Shown piece by piece: positions 7,060 through 15,120 of a DNA stretch of 29,927 bases. The first letter of the stretch is position 1, and every line of letters begins with the position of its first letter. Source of the DNA: Treponema sp. UBA1793 (GTDB lineage: Bacteria; Spirochaetota; Spirochaetia; Treponematales; Treponemataceae); assembly GCA_002314445.1 (NCBI GenBank), contig DCFX01000037.1, forward strand, positions 1-29,927, in the 5' to 3' direction. The notes below the pieces were generated by a model. The model was not told the origin of the DNA. It did no database searches and worked only from the letters and a program-made list of their open reading frames with translations. Made by a program: the position numbers and the translations under genes.

Positions 7060-8352
7060 TTATCCGATAGTAAAGGTCTTTATCCCTCTCCAGACTGCAG
7101 ACTGTCCTAGTTCGTGCTCAATAGCGAGCAGCCTGTTGTATTTTGCAACCCTCTCACTGCGCGAAGGCGCACCTGTCTTTATCTGCCCTGCATTCAGCGC
7201 GACCGCAAGGTCTGCAATCGTCGTATCTTCCGTTTCGCCGGAGCGGTGCGAGATGACAGCCGTATAACCTGCGCGCTGGGCAGTCTGGACTGCTTCAATC
7301 GTTTCCGTCAGGGATCCGATCTGGTTCAATTTGATGAGAATCGAATTTCCTGCACCGATATCTATACCCTTTGAAAGGCGTTCTGTATTCGTTACGAATA
7401 AATCGTCGCCCACGAGCTGAATTTTCTTCCCGAGTTTTCCGGTTAGTTTTTTCCATCCTTCCCAGTCTTCCTCTGCAAGCCCGTCCTCAATTGATACGAT
7501 GGGATACCTGGAGGCGATTTTTTCCCAGTAGTCGATGAGCTCATCGGTCGTCATCCGTTTCTGCTTTTTCGGCAGGAGATACGAACCGTCCTTTTCGTAC
7601 CATTCGCTTGAAGCCGGATCCATTGCAATTCTGAACTGATCTCCTGCGTGGTATCCCGCTTTCTCAATCGCTTCGAGGATTGCTGCAATTGCGTCTTCAT
7701 CGTCTTTCAGATTAGGCGCGAAACCGCCTTCATCCCCGACCGCTGTGGAAAGGCCACGTCCGTCAAGGACTTTTTTCAAGCTGTGGAATACTTCCGCACT
7801 CCAGCGCAGGCCTTCGGCAAACGACGGGGCACCAACCGGCATGACCATAAATTCCTGAATATCAACATTGTTTGAAGCATGCGCGCCGCCGTTGAGAATG
7901 TTCATCATCGGTACAGGCAGCGTCCGTGCAGCCGCTCCGCCGATATACCGGTACAGCGGCATGCCCGCAAAAGATGCAGCAGCTTTTGCCGCGGCGAGCG
8001 ATACTGACAGAATTGCGTTAGCCCCCAGCTTTGCCTTGTTCGAAGTTCCGTCAAGTTCTATCATTGCCCTGTCAAGACCTGTCTGATCCCGTACGTCCAT
8101 GCCTTTCAGCCTTCCGGCTATAGCAGTATTTACGTTTTCAACAGCTTTTCTTACACCCTTTCCCTGATAACGTGATGTATCTCCGTCCCGCAGTTCTACA
8201 GCTTCAAATGTTCCGGTCGATGCGCCGGAAGGGACTGCCGCAGTTCCGGTAGAACCGTCTGCGAGTGTTACTTGTGCCTGTACTGTCGGATTCCCGCGCG
8301 AATCGAGAATCTCCATTGCCGCAACATTTTCAATTTCATATTCTTTCTGCAT
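7060..8352 (-). CDS. eno: Enolase (2-phosphoglycerate dehydratase)
   Basis: Enolase interconverts 2-phosphoglycerate and phosphoenolpyruvate in glycolysis. The 430-residue chain is full length and has the family landmarks: EILDSRGNPTV near the N-terminus, VPSGASTG loop, MMNILNGGAHASNNVDIQEFM, VGDEGGFAP, SIEDGLAEEDWEGW, QLVGDDLFVTN, KLNQIGSLTET and the signature VISHRSGETED, ending with RLLAIEHELG. Magnesium ligands (the D of MDPAS, the E-D of SIEDG, and the D of GDD) appear present. The start is fixed by AGGAGG 9 bases upstream of the ATG. It is transcribed alone, with its own promoter, leader and terminator. Confidence 0.98.
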   Translation of the reverse strand: MQKEYEIENVAAMEILDSRGNPTVQAQVTLADGSTGTAAVPSGASTGTFEAVELRDGDTSRYQGKGVRKAVENVNTAIAGRLKGMDVRDQTGLDRAMIELDGTSNKAKLGANAILSVSLAAAKAAASFAGMPLYRYIGGAAARTLPVPMMNILNGGAHASNNVDIQEFMVMPVGAPSFAEGLRWSAEVFHSLKKVLDGRGLSTAVGDEGGFAPNLKDDEDAIAAILEAIEKAGYHAGDQFRIAMDPASSEWYEKDGSYLLPKKQKRMTTDELIDYWEKIASRYPIVSIEDGLAEEDWEGWKKLTGKLGKKIQLVGDDLFVTNTERLSKGIDIGAGNSILIKLNQIGSLTETIEAVQTAQRAGYTAVISHRSGETEDTTIADLAVALNAGQIKTGAPSRSERVAKYNRLLAIEHELGQSAVWRGIKTFTIG

Positions 8353-8377
8353 TGAGAAAACCTCCTATAAAAATCAG

Positions 8378-8455
8378 GCGGAGTCTGTACGCCGCAATGG
8401 CGTAAAGCGGAGTTCCGGGTAAACATCACTGTATGTGTGTTACGCAGACTCCGGA
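8378..8455 (-). promoter_or_regulatory. Structured 5' leader of enolase with competing hairpins
   Basis: In the enolase leader (minus strand) CGGAGTCTG at 8453-8445 can pair with CAGACTCCG at 8387-8379 (9 bp) or, through its CGGAGT part, with ACTCCG at 8413-8408. Independently TACGCC at 8404-8399 can pair with GGCGTA at 8393-8388. The two partners of the first segment compete, as in attenuators, and the structure ends close to the enolase ribosome site. No known riboswitch class is recognised. Confidence 0.4.
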
Positions 8456-8465
8456 TGACAGCTGC

Positions 8466-8486
8466 TCACGAAAGTGCAGGTATCAT
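8466..8486 (-). CDS. Possible six-codon leader peptide upstream of enolase
   Basis: ATG ATA CCT GCA CTT TCG TGA encodes MIPALS. It is preceded at ideal spacing by AAGGAGGAGAA, a stronger ribosome site than most real genes in the window have. It lies between the putative promoter and the competing hairpins. It may be a translated leader that affects the folding downstream, or only a chance ribosome-binding site. Confidence 0.3.
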   Translation of the reverse strand: MIPALS

Positions 8487-8499
8487 TTCTCCTCCTTAT

Positions 8500-8528
8500 A
8501 ATATACTGCTTAATGGAAGGAATTTCAT
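8500..8528 (-). promoter_or_regulatory. Candidate promoter of enolase
   Basis: On the minus strand ATGAAA (8528-8523), a 17-base spacer and TATATT (8505-8500) resemble a housekeeping promoter. It sits just after the terminator of the upstream gene and about 150 bases before the enolase start. Confidence 0.4.
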
Positions 8529-8535
8529 AAAGAAA

Positions 8536-8576
8536 TGAGCCGCTTTCAAATGTAGCAGGCTTTTGAAAGCGGCTCA
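8536..8576 (-). terminator. Terminator of the metal-transport operon
   Basis: A 15-bp perfect stem (8536-8550 with 8562-8576) around an 11-base loop, followed on the minus strand by TTTCTTTAT. It lies 30 bases after the last gene of the regulator/ABC transporter/reductase run and before the enolase promoter. Confidence 0.8.
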
Positions 8577-8605
8577 AATTATAAAGAGTTATGAGGAAGC
8601 GGATG

Positions 8606-9538
8606 TCATGCCCTTCCGGTATCCGGTAAGGATTCCATTTTTCTGACTGTATCGTACAGATACTGATTTACGGGAACGGGAAGATTGAATCGTGCGGCCC
8701 TGCTGATGACGGTACCGGCAAATAATTCCACTTCTGTCTTTCTTCCCGCAAGTCCGTCCTGCCGCATGGACGGCATTCCGGCAGGATTGAGCGTGTCGAT
8801 AAGTGCAACATATTCGTCAAGATCGTGTTCCGTCAGGCCTGCGTGTTCTTTTTGGGAAAGTGCAATAACTTCCCTCATCGCGTCCTTCATCATTTCACGT
8901 TCACGGCCCTCTTTCTGGACTGTTGCAAACGTACCGCGGTTTACCATAACGATTTGATTTACTCCGACGTTGAGCATCCATTTGCTCCACATGCGGTGCA
9001 TGATATCCTTTTCGATCCTGTACGGAAGTTCTGTACGTTTGAACAATTCTGCAACGGCTTCCAGTCCGGGAGTATTTTCACTGAGATTTTCCGGCAGTCC
9101 GATGCAAAGCTCGCCTTTATGTGCATATTCAAGTCTGTTGCCTTCCCTGAGCGCATCCATCCCCTGCGCAACGCAGTAGACGAGATGCTCTTTTCCGAAC
9201 GCAGCAGCAATAATTTCCTCGCTCGATATGCCGTTCAGCAGTGAAATGATGATAGTACGTTCCCCGACATGCTGCCGCGCCGTTTCAATTGCGCTGTCGA
9301 GGGCAGTTCCTTTTACTGCGAATATAAGGAGATCCGGCGGTTCCGAAGACTGTGCATAGTCTTTTATGGTAAAACTGCATTTTTTTCCGTTGCAGTACAC
9401 TCCCGACTCACGGTATTTTTCGATCCTCTTTCCGTCAGCAAGAAATGATACGTTTTGTCCGCCAAGTGCTTCTGTCAGTATATCTCCGTAGAGAATGCCG
9501 AGTGCACCCATACCGATCAGTGAAACAGTCTTAATCAT
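8606..9538 (-). CDS. 2-dehydropantoate 2-reductase family protein (ApbA/PanE)
   Basis: A 310-residue NADPH-dependent reductase of the ketopantoate reductase family. The N-terminal dinucleotide-binding motif is present (LIGMGALGILYG, with LIFAVKG further on), followed by SLLNGI, WSKWMLNVGVNQ and a helical C-terminal domain with PSMRQD...GRKTEVE. These are the family's active-site neighbourhoods (the K of VKGT, the N of NVGVNQ, and the E of KTEVE). I chose the ATG at 9538 because GAGGAG lies about 6 bases upstream; an ORF extension to 9598 runs into the permease gene. Pantoate synthesis for coenzyme A is the textbook role, but family members also reduce other 2-oxo acids. Its place as the last gene of a metal-uptake operon is odd and argues against assigning PanE firmly. 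Confidence 0.88.
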   Translation of the reverse strand: MIKTVSLIGMGALGILYGDILTEALGGQNVSFLADGKRIEKYRESGVYCNGKKCSFTIKDYAQSSEPPDLLIFAVKGTALDSAIETARQHVGERTIIISLLNGISSEEIIAAAFGKEHLVYCVAQGMDALREGNRLEYAHKGELCIGLPENLSENTPGLEAVAELFKRTELPYRIEKDIMHRMWSKWMLNVGVNQIVMVNRGTFATVQKEGREREMMKDAMREVIALSQKEHAGLTEHDLDEYVALIDTLNPAGMPSMRQDGLAGRKTEVELFAGTVISRAARFNLPVPVNQYLYDTVRKMESLPDTGRA

Positions 9539-9548
9539 GATTTGCTCC

Positions 9549-10388
9549 TCATGCTGCTGTACAAACAGTATGTTTCTTTGTCCTGGCTGCTGCCGCATGA
9601 ACAGCAGAAAGCAGCAGGTATGCGCTTACAGAAACGACTATAATTGCCGCCCCTGAAGGAATGTTCCAGCGGTATGAAAGGTACAGGCCGGAAAAACAGG
9701 CGAAAATGCCGAAGATTGATGCAAACACCATTCTTGTTTCGAGTTTGCTCGTAAATAATGCAGCTGTTGCCGCCGGAACGCTGAGCAGCGCAATAACAAG
9801 CATAATGCCTGCAACCCGGAGCAGCACCACGACAGAAAGTGCGATGAGGATGAACAGCGTATATTCAAGGAGGGTTGTTTTCATTCCTGAAATGGAAGCG
9901 AATTCGCTGTCGAACAGCCATGCTTTCCAGTCGTTAAAAAAAAAGAATATGATGATTACCGAAATAAAAGTCAGTATTGCCATAATGTACAAATTAATGG
10001 ATGTGACTGTTAAAATATTGCCGAAAAGATATGAATTAAGATCGGGGGGATACCGTTTCATACAGGCGATGAACAAAACGCCGAGCGCCATACCAAGCGA
10101 CCAGAACATTGCAATCGTAATATCGGTATTTTTCCCGCCCTTTTTGCTGACAAATCCCGTACCTATTGCCGCTGCTGTAGAGAAAACCGCCGCACCGAGT
10201 ATCGGTTCAAATCCGAGCAGATAGCCCAGTCCGACGCCGCCGAGTGCTGTATGTGCAATTCCTCCCGTCATCATGAGCAGTTTCTTTTCAACGACAATAA
10301 CGCCGATTATACCGCAGACAATGCTTGCAAGAAGACATGCCAGTACGGCATGCTGCAGGAATTGATACGTAAGAAGGGCCTGAATCAT
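9549..10388 (-). CDS. Zinc/manganese-type ABC transporter permease
   Basis: A 279-residue integral membrane protein with about eight hydrophobic segments, of the ZnuB/TroC/MntB (ABC-3) family. Recognisable stretches are ACLLASIVCGIIGVIVVEKKLLMMTGGIAHTALGGVGLGY near the start and VVLLRVAGIMLVIALLSVPAATAALFTSKLETRM in the second half. It forms the channel with the ATPase encoded just upstream. Its ATG directly abuts the ATPase stop (no spacer) and has GGAG 8 bases before it inside that gene, so the two are almost certainly translated together. Metal identity cannot be read from the permease. Confidence 0.93.
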   Translation of the reverse strand: MIQALLTYQFLQHAVLACLLASIVCGIIGVIVVEKKLLMMTGGIAHTALGGVGLGYLLGFEPILGAAVFSTAAAIGTGFVSKKGGKNTDITIAMFWSLGMALGVLFIACMKRYPPDLNSYLFGNILTVTSINLYIMAILTFISVIIIFFFFNDWKAWLFDSEFASISGMKTTLLEYTLFILIALSVVVLLRVAGIMLVIALLSVPAATAALFTSKLETRMVFASIFGIFACFSGLYLSYRWNIPSGAAIIVVSVSAYLLLSAVHAAAARTKKHTVCTAA

Positions 10389-11153
10389 TTATCTGTCTCC
10401 TTCATGCTGTTCAAGCACCCTGTGAGGAACGCCGTGGGCTACAAGGTCTATGGGGCAGTTGTACAGTTTATTTATGATATGCTCCGTCAGATGCGGCTCT
10501 CCGTGGTACACAAGTGTTCTGTTAAGACAGGCGATTGTCTTTACCTCACGGGCGATAGCGTTCATATCATGTGTTATCAGCAGTATGGTGACCGTTTCAT
10601 TCAACTTTCCGAGAAGCGCGTATATTTCCTGCCTGAATGCGGGATCAACACTGGCCGTCGGCTCGTCAAGAATGAGAATTTCAGGATGTACTGCCAGTGC
10701 TCGTGCAATTAACAGACGCTGGAATTCTCCACCTGAAAGTCCCGGCAGGTTTCTGCCTGCAAGGTGGGCAATACCAACCCGTTCCATGCAGTTCAGTGCT
10801 TCCTCTTTCTGCTGTTTTGTATATCTGAAAAAAGGATGCAGGCCACCCTTGAGCAGCCCGGTCAGGACTACTTCCAGCGCAGTGACGGGAAAAGTTCTGT
10901 CGACAAAAGAAAACTGCGGAACATATCCGGCAAGCCCCCTGCTTTTCAGATGGTCTTTGCCGCATATGGTTATGCTGCCGCCGGAAAGGGGGACAAGGCC
11001 AAGCACTGCTTTTACGAGCGTCGTTTTACCGCCGCCGTTCGGCCCCATAATTCCGAGGAAGTCGCCTCTTTCAACAGTGAGATTCACCTGTTCAATTGCA
11101 GGTGTGTTTTTGTAACAGACTGAGACATTTTCAAGGTGAATCACTGTATCCAT
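10389..11153 (-). CDS. Zinc/manganese-type ABC transporter ATPase
   Basis: A 254-residue ATP-binding subunit that powers metal import. Walker A is GPNGGGKTTL, the signature is LSGGEFQRLLIARAL, Walker B is ILILDEPTASVD, and the H-loop is LLITHD. Overall similarity is to the ZnuC/TroB/MntA group, including the short C-terminal extension rich in His (GEPHLTEHIINK...VAHGVPHRVLEQH), which is common among zinc-type ATPases. It starts 6 bases after the binding-protein stop and is followed without a gap by the permease. Confidence 0.94.
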   Translation of the reverse strand: MDTVIHLENVSVCYKNTPAIEQVNLTVERGDFLGIMGPNGGGKTTLVKAVLGLVPLSGGSITICGKDHLKSRGLAGYVPQFSFVDRTFPVTALEVVLTGLLKGGLHPFFRYTKQQKEEALNCMERVGIAHLAGRNLPGLSGGEFQRLLIARALAVHPEILILDEPTASVDPAFRQEIYALLGKLNETVTILLITHDMNAIAREVKTIACLNRTLVYHGEPHLTEHIINKLYNCPIDLVAHGVPHRVLEQHEGDR

Positions 11154-11159
11154 AGTATG

Positions 11160-12041
11160 TTATTCCGCCGCAGAGGCTATTGTATCCGCCATTCGTTCAA
11201 GATTTTCAATATAGCCGGCGGAAAGCGGTTCAAGCTGAATCGTCTTTCCCCCGATTTCTTCGGCAAGCGCTTTTGCCTGAGAACTGTCTATTTCCGCCTG
11301 ATAGAATACTGCTTTTATATGTTCTTTCTTTGCCATATCGGTCAATTCCATCATTCGTCCCGCAGTTGCTTCCTTGCCTTCTTCTTCAAGTGCATACATA
11401 GTAAATCCGAAGTCGTCCGCGAAATATCCGAAGGCCGGATGAAAAACAATAAAACTTCTGTTTTTTACACCGGCGAGCCTTGTTTTTATCCGTCTTTCTG
11501 CTGCGTTTATTTTTGCCGTATATGCTTCGGCATTCTTTTTAAATATACTGCTATGGGCAGGATCAAGTACAGAAAATTCGCGTTCCATTATCTGTACCAT
11601 TACTGCGGCGCGTTTCGGCGACAGCCATATATGAGGATCCCGTCCGTCGCCCATTTTTCTGTCAGGGTATACTTTTGCGACTTCATCAGGCAGATATACT
11701 ATTTTTGTTGTTTTTGAAACGGAAGGAATAATGTGAGATTCTTCTGTCGGCACGCCGATGGAAAAATAAAGAGAGGCTTTGCTGAATTTTGCCAGCTCCT
11801 GGGGAGTGGGTTCATAATTTTCGGGGTCGTATCCCGGCGGAATCATCGTAATGACATCAAACAAATCACCGCAGACTGCTTCTGCGAACGTTTTTTCCGG
11901 CACAATTGCAACTGCTACAACTGTGCGCGCTTGTCCGGCATCCTTTACCTGCGCTTTTACACCTTTCGCTGCGGCTGGAGATGCAGCCAGCATTATCGAG
12001 CAGGCGGCTGCAAGCATAACCTGCTTTTTTTTCATATTCAT
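11160..12041 (-). CDS. Metal ABC transporter substrate-binding protein (ZnuA/TroA family)
   Basis: A 293-residue periplasmic or lipid-anchored binding protein. The start at 12041 is set by AGGAG 8 bases upstream, giving a signal peptide MNMKKKQVMLAAACSIMLAASPAAA. The cluster 9 fold is shown by MIPPGYDPENYEPTPQEL, DPHIWLSP, FIVFHPAFGYFADDFG and a long connecting helix. In ZnuA and TroA the first metal ligand is a His in the PG.DPH.YEP segment. Here that position is Glu (E74), while the His of DPHIW and FHPAFGY remain, as does the acidic residue region YQAEIDSSQA. The His-rich loop of many zinc-specific members is absent. Zinc, manganese or iron are all possible substrates. A Fur-family gene and a long palindrome lie directly upstream. 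Confidence 0.9.
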   Translation of the reverse strand: MNMKKKQVMLAAACSIMLAASPAAAKGVKAQVKDAGQARTVVAVAIVPEKTFAEAVCGDLFDVITMIPPGYDPENYEPTPQELAKFSKASLYFSIGVPTEESHIIPSVSKTTKIVYLPDEVAKVYPDRKMGDGRDPHIWLSPKRAAVMVQIMEREFSVLDPAHSSIFKKNAEAYTAKINAAERRIKTRLAGVKNRSFIVFHPAFGYFADDFGFTMYALEEEGKEATAGRMMELTDMAKKEHIKAVFYQAEIDSSQAKALAEEIGGKTIQLEPLSAGYIENLERMADTIASAAE

Positions 12042-12054
12042 ATATAATACTCCT

Positions 12055-12089
12055 ATAACTAATTTGCAATTGTTTTGCAAATTAGTTAT
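12055..12089. promoter_or_regulatory. Perfect 15-bp inverted repeat between regulator and binding protein
   Basis: ATAACTAATTTGCAA (12055-12069) and its exact reverse complement (12075-12089) are separated by 5 bases. The repeat overlaps the last codons and stop of the Fur-family gene and ends just before the ribosome site of the binding protein. A-T richness and no T run argue against a simple terminator. It is a candidate operator for the neighbouring metalloregulator, or an RNA hairpin that sets the ratio of the two genes. Confidence 0.6.
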
Positions 12090-12550
12090 AGCTTCTTTCC
12101 TTTTTCTTTGTCAATCGTTTTCCTGTTTTTCTGAAGGCACTCGCTGCATATTCCGTAGAGCAGGGAGGCTGAACATGTTATTTCTATACCGTGTTCATGT
12201 GAAATATGCTGTATAACGTTTTCCATTGTATCGCAGTCAAGGTGAATGATTTTTCCGCATTGGGTGCATTGTACGTGCAGATGGTGCATGCAGCCTGCCT
12301 GCGGCTCTACGTACTGAAACAGCGCTTTTTTTCCATCTTCGGCACCGTGCCTGATTACCACATGGTCTTCTTCAAATCTGTCAAGGATGCGGTAGACCGT
12401 CGTAATATTTACAGTACTTCCCCGTTCTTTTAGGTATGCCATAATATCCTGTACCGATACTGTTTTTCCCTGATTCTGTTTAAGGCATTCGACTACAAGG
12501 TCTTTTGATTCTGTATGATATTCGCTGCTTCTCATGCATCCAGTATACAC
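12086..12550 (-). CDS. Fur-family metalloregulator (Fur/Zur/PerR type)
   Basis: A DNA-binding repressor of about 150 residues. The N-terminal winged helix has VSVQDIMAYLKERGSTVNITTVYRILDRFEEDHVV, the family's recognition helix region. The dimerisation domain has HHLHVQCTQCGKIIHLDCDTME with CxxC, and a second Cys pair CSECLQ near the C-terminus, which together form the structural zinc site. Adjacent His and Glu residues would bind the sensed metal. Position at the head of a ZnuACB-like operon suggests a zinc or manganese sensor, but sequence alone does not separate Zur, Mur, Fur and PerR. The start is uncertain: GTG at 12550 or ATG at 12535 (MRSSEYHTES), neither with a clear ribosome site. Confidence 0.9.
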   Translation of the reverse strand: MYTGCMRSSEYHTESKDLVVECLKQNQGKTVSVQDIMAYLKERGSTVNITTVYRILDRFEEDHVVIRHGAEDGKKALFQYVEPQAGCMHHLHVQCTQCGKIIHLDCDTMENVIQHISHEHGIEITCSASLLYGICSECLQKNRKTIDKEKGKKL

Positions 12551-12585
12551 TTTCCCGCAGGTTAATAACAGGGTTGTTAAAAAAT

Positions 12586-12611
12586 GTACCGGCGGATAAT
12601 TCCGCCGGTAC
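12586..12611 (-). terminator. Intrinsic terminator of the CoA-disulfide reductase fusion gene
   Basis: An 11-bp perfect stem (GTACCGGCGGA with its complement) around a 4-base loop, followed on the minus strand by ATTTTTTAAC. It lies 25 bases after the stop of the 823-residue gene and directly upstream of the Fur-family gene, so the two units are separate. Confidence 0.9.
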
Positions 12612-12636
12612 GTCCATTTGTCAGATAAATACCATA

Positions 12637-15108
12637 TCAGATAAACAACGACATATCGGATACTTCGGCATTTGCGAGCATTGTCGCCGCACCGACCATT
12701 TTAACACCGTCGATAAGCTCTTCCTTTTTTATGCCCATGACATCCATACTCATGGAACATGCGTCGAGCTCAACGCCGTTTTTCTGTGCAAGGGCAATCA
12801 TCTGCTCAAGGCTGTCGATATTTTTGTTTTTCATGACGCTGCGTATCATCTTTGGTCCCATCCCGAACATATTCATCCTGGAGAGGCCGAGTTTTTCAGA
12901 ACCTCGCGGCATCATTTTGCCGAACATCTTTGAGATAAAATCCTTTGCTACATGGACTTTATTCGGTTTCCGAAGAACGTTCAGGCCCCAGAACGTGAAG
13001 AACATCGTGACTTTGCGCCCCATAGCCGCCGCCGCGTTCGCGATAATAAACGAAGCGATTGCTTTGTCCAGATCGCCTGAAAACACAATGATATTCTTAT
13101 TTGTTCCGCCGGACGTTCCGGCTCCGTTCTGCTGAACCGGAACCGCACAGTTTCCCTTTTTGATTTTCAGCGTGCATATACCGGCTTTCTCGTCACAGGA
13201 AATAAGCTGATTGCCTGTCTGCCGGCAGAAGCTTCCCGCATCTTCGGGAAAGGCCGGATCGCTTGCAGTTATCTGGATGACACTGCCGGACACTGCGGTT
13301 TTAAGCGCATCGGAAAGCTTGACAATCGGACCGGGACACTGGAGGCCGCATGCATCGACAATAACCGTGTCGGCCTGTACGGCACCGGAAACGGCAGTTT
13401 CAGCCTGCGTTTTTACTCCGGTACCGTCAGATTCAAAAGGGCCGGTCTGTTTCCCGTACATTGCATGGTACAGTCTGTAACCTCCGGAGATTACGTATGC
13501 ATCGAATCCGTTCTGGACGAAAATGCGCGAAGCCGTATATGCGGTAAGTCCGATTCTGCAGCTGACATAGACCTTTTTCGTTTTGTCCATTGAAGCAATT
13601 CTGCTGCGTACTTCTTTTAGAGGTACGTTTTCAAATCCTTCCATGTGTCCGCTGCCGAAAGCGACCGGGTCACGTACGTCTATAAGATGCACACTGCCGT
13701 CGCGGGGAAGGGCATCGACTTCTTCGATGCGGAGCTGCTTCATTTTTCCGGTGAGGATGTTTTCTATAACGAAACCGGCCATATTTACCGGGTCCTTTGC
13801 TGAACCGAACGGCGGCGCATAGCAGAGGTCGAGTTCAGCGATTTCACTTGCCGTCATTTTTGCACGGATTGCCGTTGCGAAAACGTCACACCGTTTGTCC
13901 ACACCGTGGAAGCCGGTAAGCTGCGCTCCGAGAATCCTGCCGGTTTTCTTTTCAAAGACCGTTTTTATGGCCATATAGGTAGCACCCGGATAGTATGACG
14001 CATGTTCCGCAGACCACGTAATCGCAATATCGTAATCGATGCCGAGTTTTTTAGCAGTCTTTTCATTCATTCCGGTCGATGCGACTGTCATGTCGAATAT
14101 CTTGATGATGGACGAGCCCTGCGAACCGGGATATGAACTTTGAATACCGCAGATGGCGTCTGCCGCCACACGGCCTTCTCTGTTTGCCGGGCCTGCAAGC
14201 GCGATGTACGTTCTGCCGCCCGTGACGCTGTCGGCAACTTCCGCATCATCTCCGACTGCATACACGTCGGGAACAGACGTCATCATGTGGCTGTCCGTTA
14301 TGATAGTGCCCTTTGCATTTACTTTTATGCCCGCATCCTGCGCAATTTTTGTGTCAGGGCGTACACCGATTGCCATAATAAGCATATCGGTTTCCATCTG
14401 GCTGCCGTCAGAAAGGGTAAGCGTCAGTTTAGAGCCGTTGTCTGCAATTTTGCTGACACCCTTTCCAAGTTCAAGTCTGATTCCCATCTTCCGTACGTAC
14501 GTATGCACATCAGCCATCATATCTGGATCAAGCGGTGCGACAAGCTGCGGAAGCATTTCGGCAATTGTTACTTTCAGGCCTGCGTGGTGGAGATTTTCCG
14601 CCATCTCCACACCGATAAAGCCACCGCCCATGACGACTGCACTTTCCGGTTTCTTTTCTGCAATAAAATTTTTGATTGCATCGGTGTCGGGAATGGTGCG
14701 CAGGGTAAAGACTTTAGGTGAATCTGCTCCTTCGATGGGAGGTTTTACCGGAGCCGCTCCCGTCGCAAGGACCAGCTGTGTATATGTCTCAGTGTATGTC
14801 CTGTCTTCTTCGGAATTATGTATAGTTACTGTTTTGTGCTCTGTATCGACAGCTGTCACTTCATTGTTCAGCCTTACATCAATATTGAAAGAATTTCTGA
14901 AATCTTCCGGTTTTTGTACAGTCAGCAGCGAGCGGTCTGTGATGACTCCGCCGATGTAATAGGGGAGTCCACAGTTCGCAAACGATACGTATCCTCCGCG
15001 TTCCAACATTATGATTTCGGCATGTTCATCCAGTCTTCGCAGCCTTGTTGCCGTGGAAGCACCGCCTGCAACACCACCGACTATAATAACTTTTCTTTTT
15101 TCTGCCAT
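12637..15108 (-). CDS. CoA-disulfide reductase/rhodanese/TusA/DsrE fusion protein
   Basis: An 823-residue polyprotein for thiol or sulfur-sulfane handling. Residues 1 to about 445 are a flavin disulfide reductase: FAD motif VIIVGGVAGGASTATRLRR, single redox cysteine C46 in SFANCGLPYYIGG, NAD(P)H motif VVMGGGFIGVEMAE and VPDVYAVGDDAEV, as in CoA-disulfide reductase and NADH-dependent polysulfide reductase. Residues about 460-550 are a rhodanese with active cysteine C517 (SCRIGLTAY). About 580-650 is a TusA domain with VDACGLQCPGP (C591). About 665-823 is a DsrE-like domain (IIVFSGDLDKAIASFIIANAAAAMGRKVTMFFTFWGL...SMDVMG). Each has its catalytic cysteine or core motif, so a persulfide relay within one chain is plausible. 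Start fixed by GGAGG 6 bases upstream of the ATG. A TATACT box is seen at 15146-15141. Confidence 0.93.
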   Translation of the reverse strand: MAEKRKVIIVGGVAGGASTATRLRRLDEHAEIIMLERGGYVSFANCGLPYYIGGVITDRSLLTVQKPEDFRNSFNIDVRLNNEVTAVDTEHKTVTIHNSEEDRTYTETYTQLVLATGAAPVKPPIEGADSPKVFTLRTIPDTDAIKNFIAEKKPESAVVMGGGFIGVEMAENLHHAGLKVTIAEMLPQLVAPLDPDMMADVHTYVRKMGIRLELGKGVSKIADNGSKLTLTLSDGSQMETDMLIMAIGVRPDTKIAQDAGIKVNAKGTIITDSHMMTSVPDVYAVGDDAEVADSVTGGRTYIALAGPANREGRVAADAICGIQSSYPGSQGSSIIKIFDMTVASTGMNEKTAKKLGIDYDIAITWSAEHASYYPGATYMAIKTVFEKKTGRILGAQLTGFHGVDKRCDVFATAIRAKMTASEIAELDLCYAPPFGSAKDPVNMAGFVIENILTGKMKQLRIEEVDALPRDGSVHLIDVRDPVAFGSGHMEGFENVPLKEVRSRIASMDKTKKVYVSCRIGLTAYTASRIFVQNGFDAYVISGGYRLYHAMYGKQTGPFESDGTGVKTQAETAVSGAVQADTVIVDACGLQCPGPIVKLSDALKTAVSGSVIQITASDPAFPEDAGSFCRQTGNQLISCDEKAGICTLKIKKGNCAVPVQQNGAGTSGGTNKNIIVFSGDLDKAIASFIIANAAAAMGRKVTMFFTFWGLNVLRKPNKVHVAKDFISKMFGKMMPRGSEKLGLSRMNMFGMGPKMIRSVMKNKNIDSLEQMIALAQKNGVELDACSMSMDVMGIKKEELIDGVKMVGAATMLANAEVSDMSLFI

Positions 15109-15120
15109 GAATACCTCCAG

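Noticed and set aside
14153..14959. Plus-strand frame of about 270 codons opposite the reductase fusion gene
   Set aside because: Shadow of the well-supported minus-strand gene with FAD and NAD(P)H motifs.
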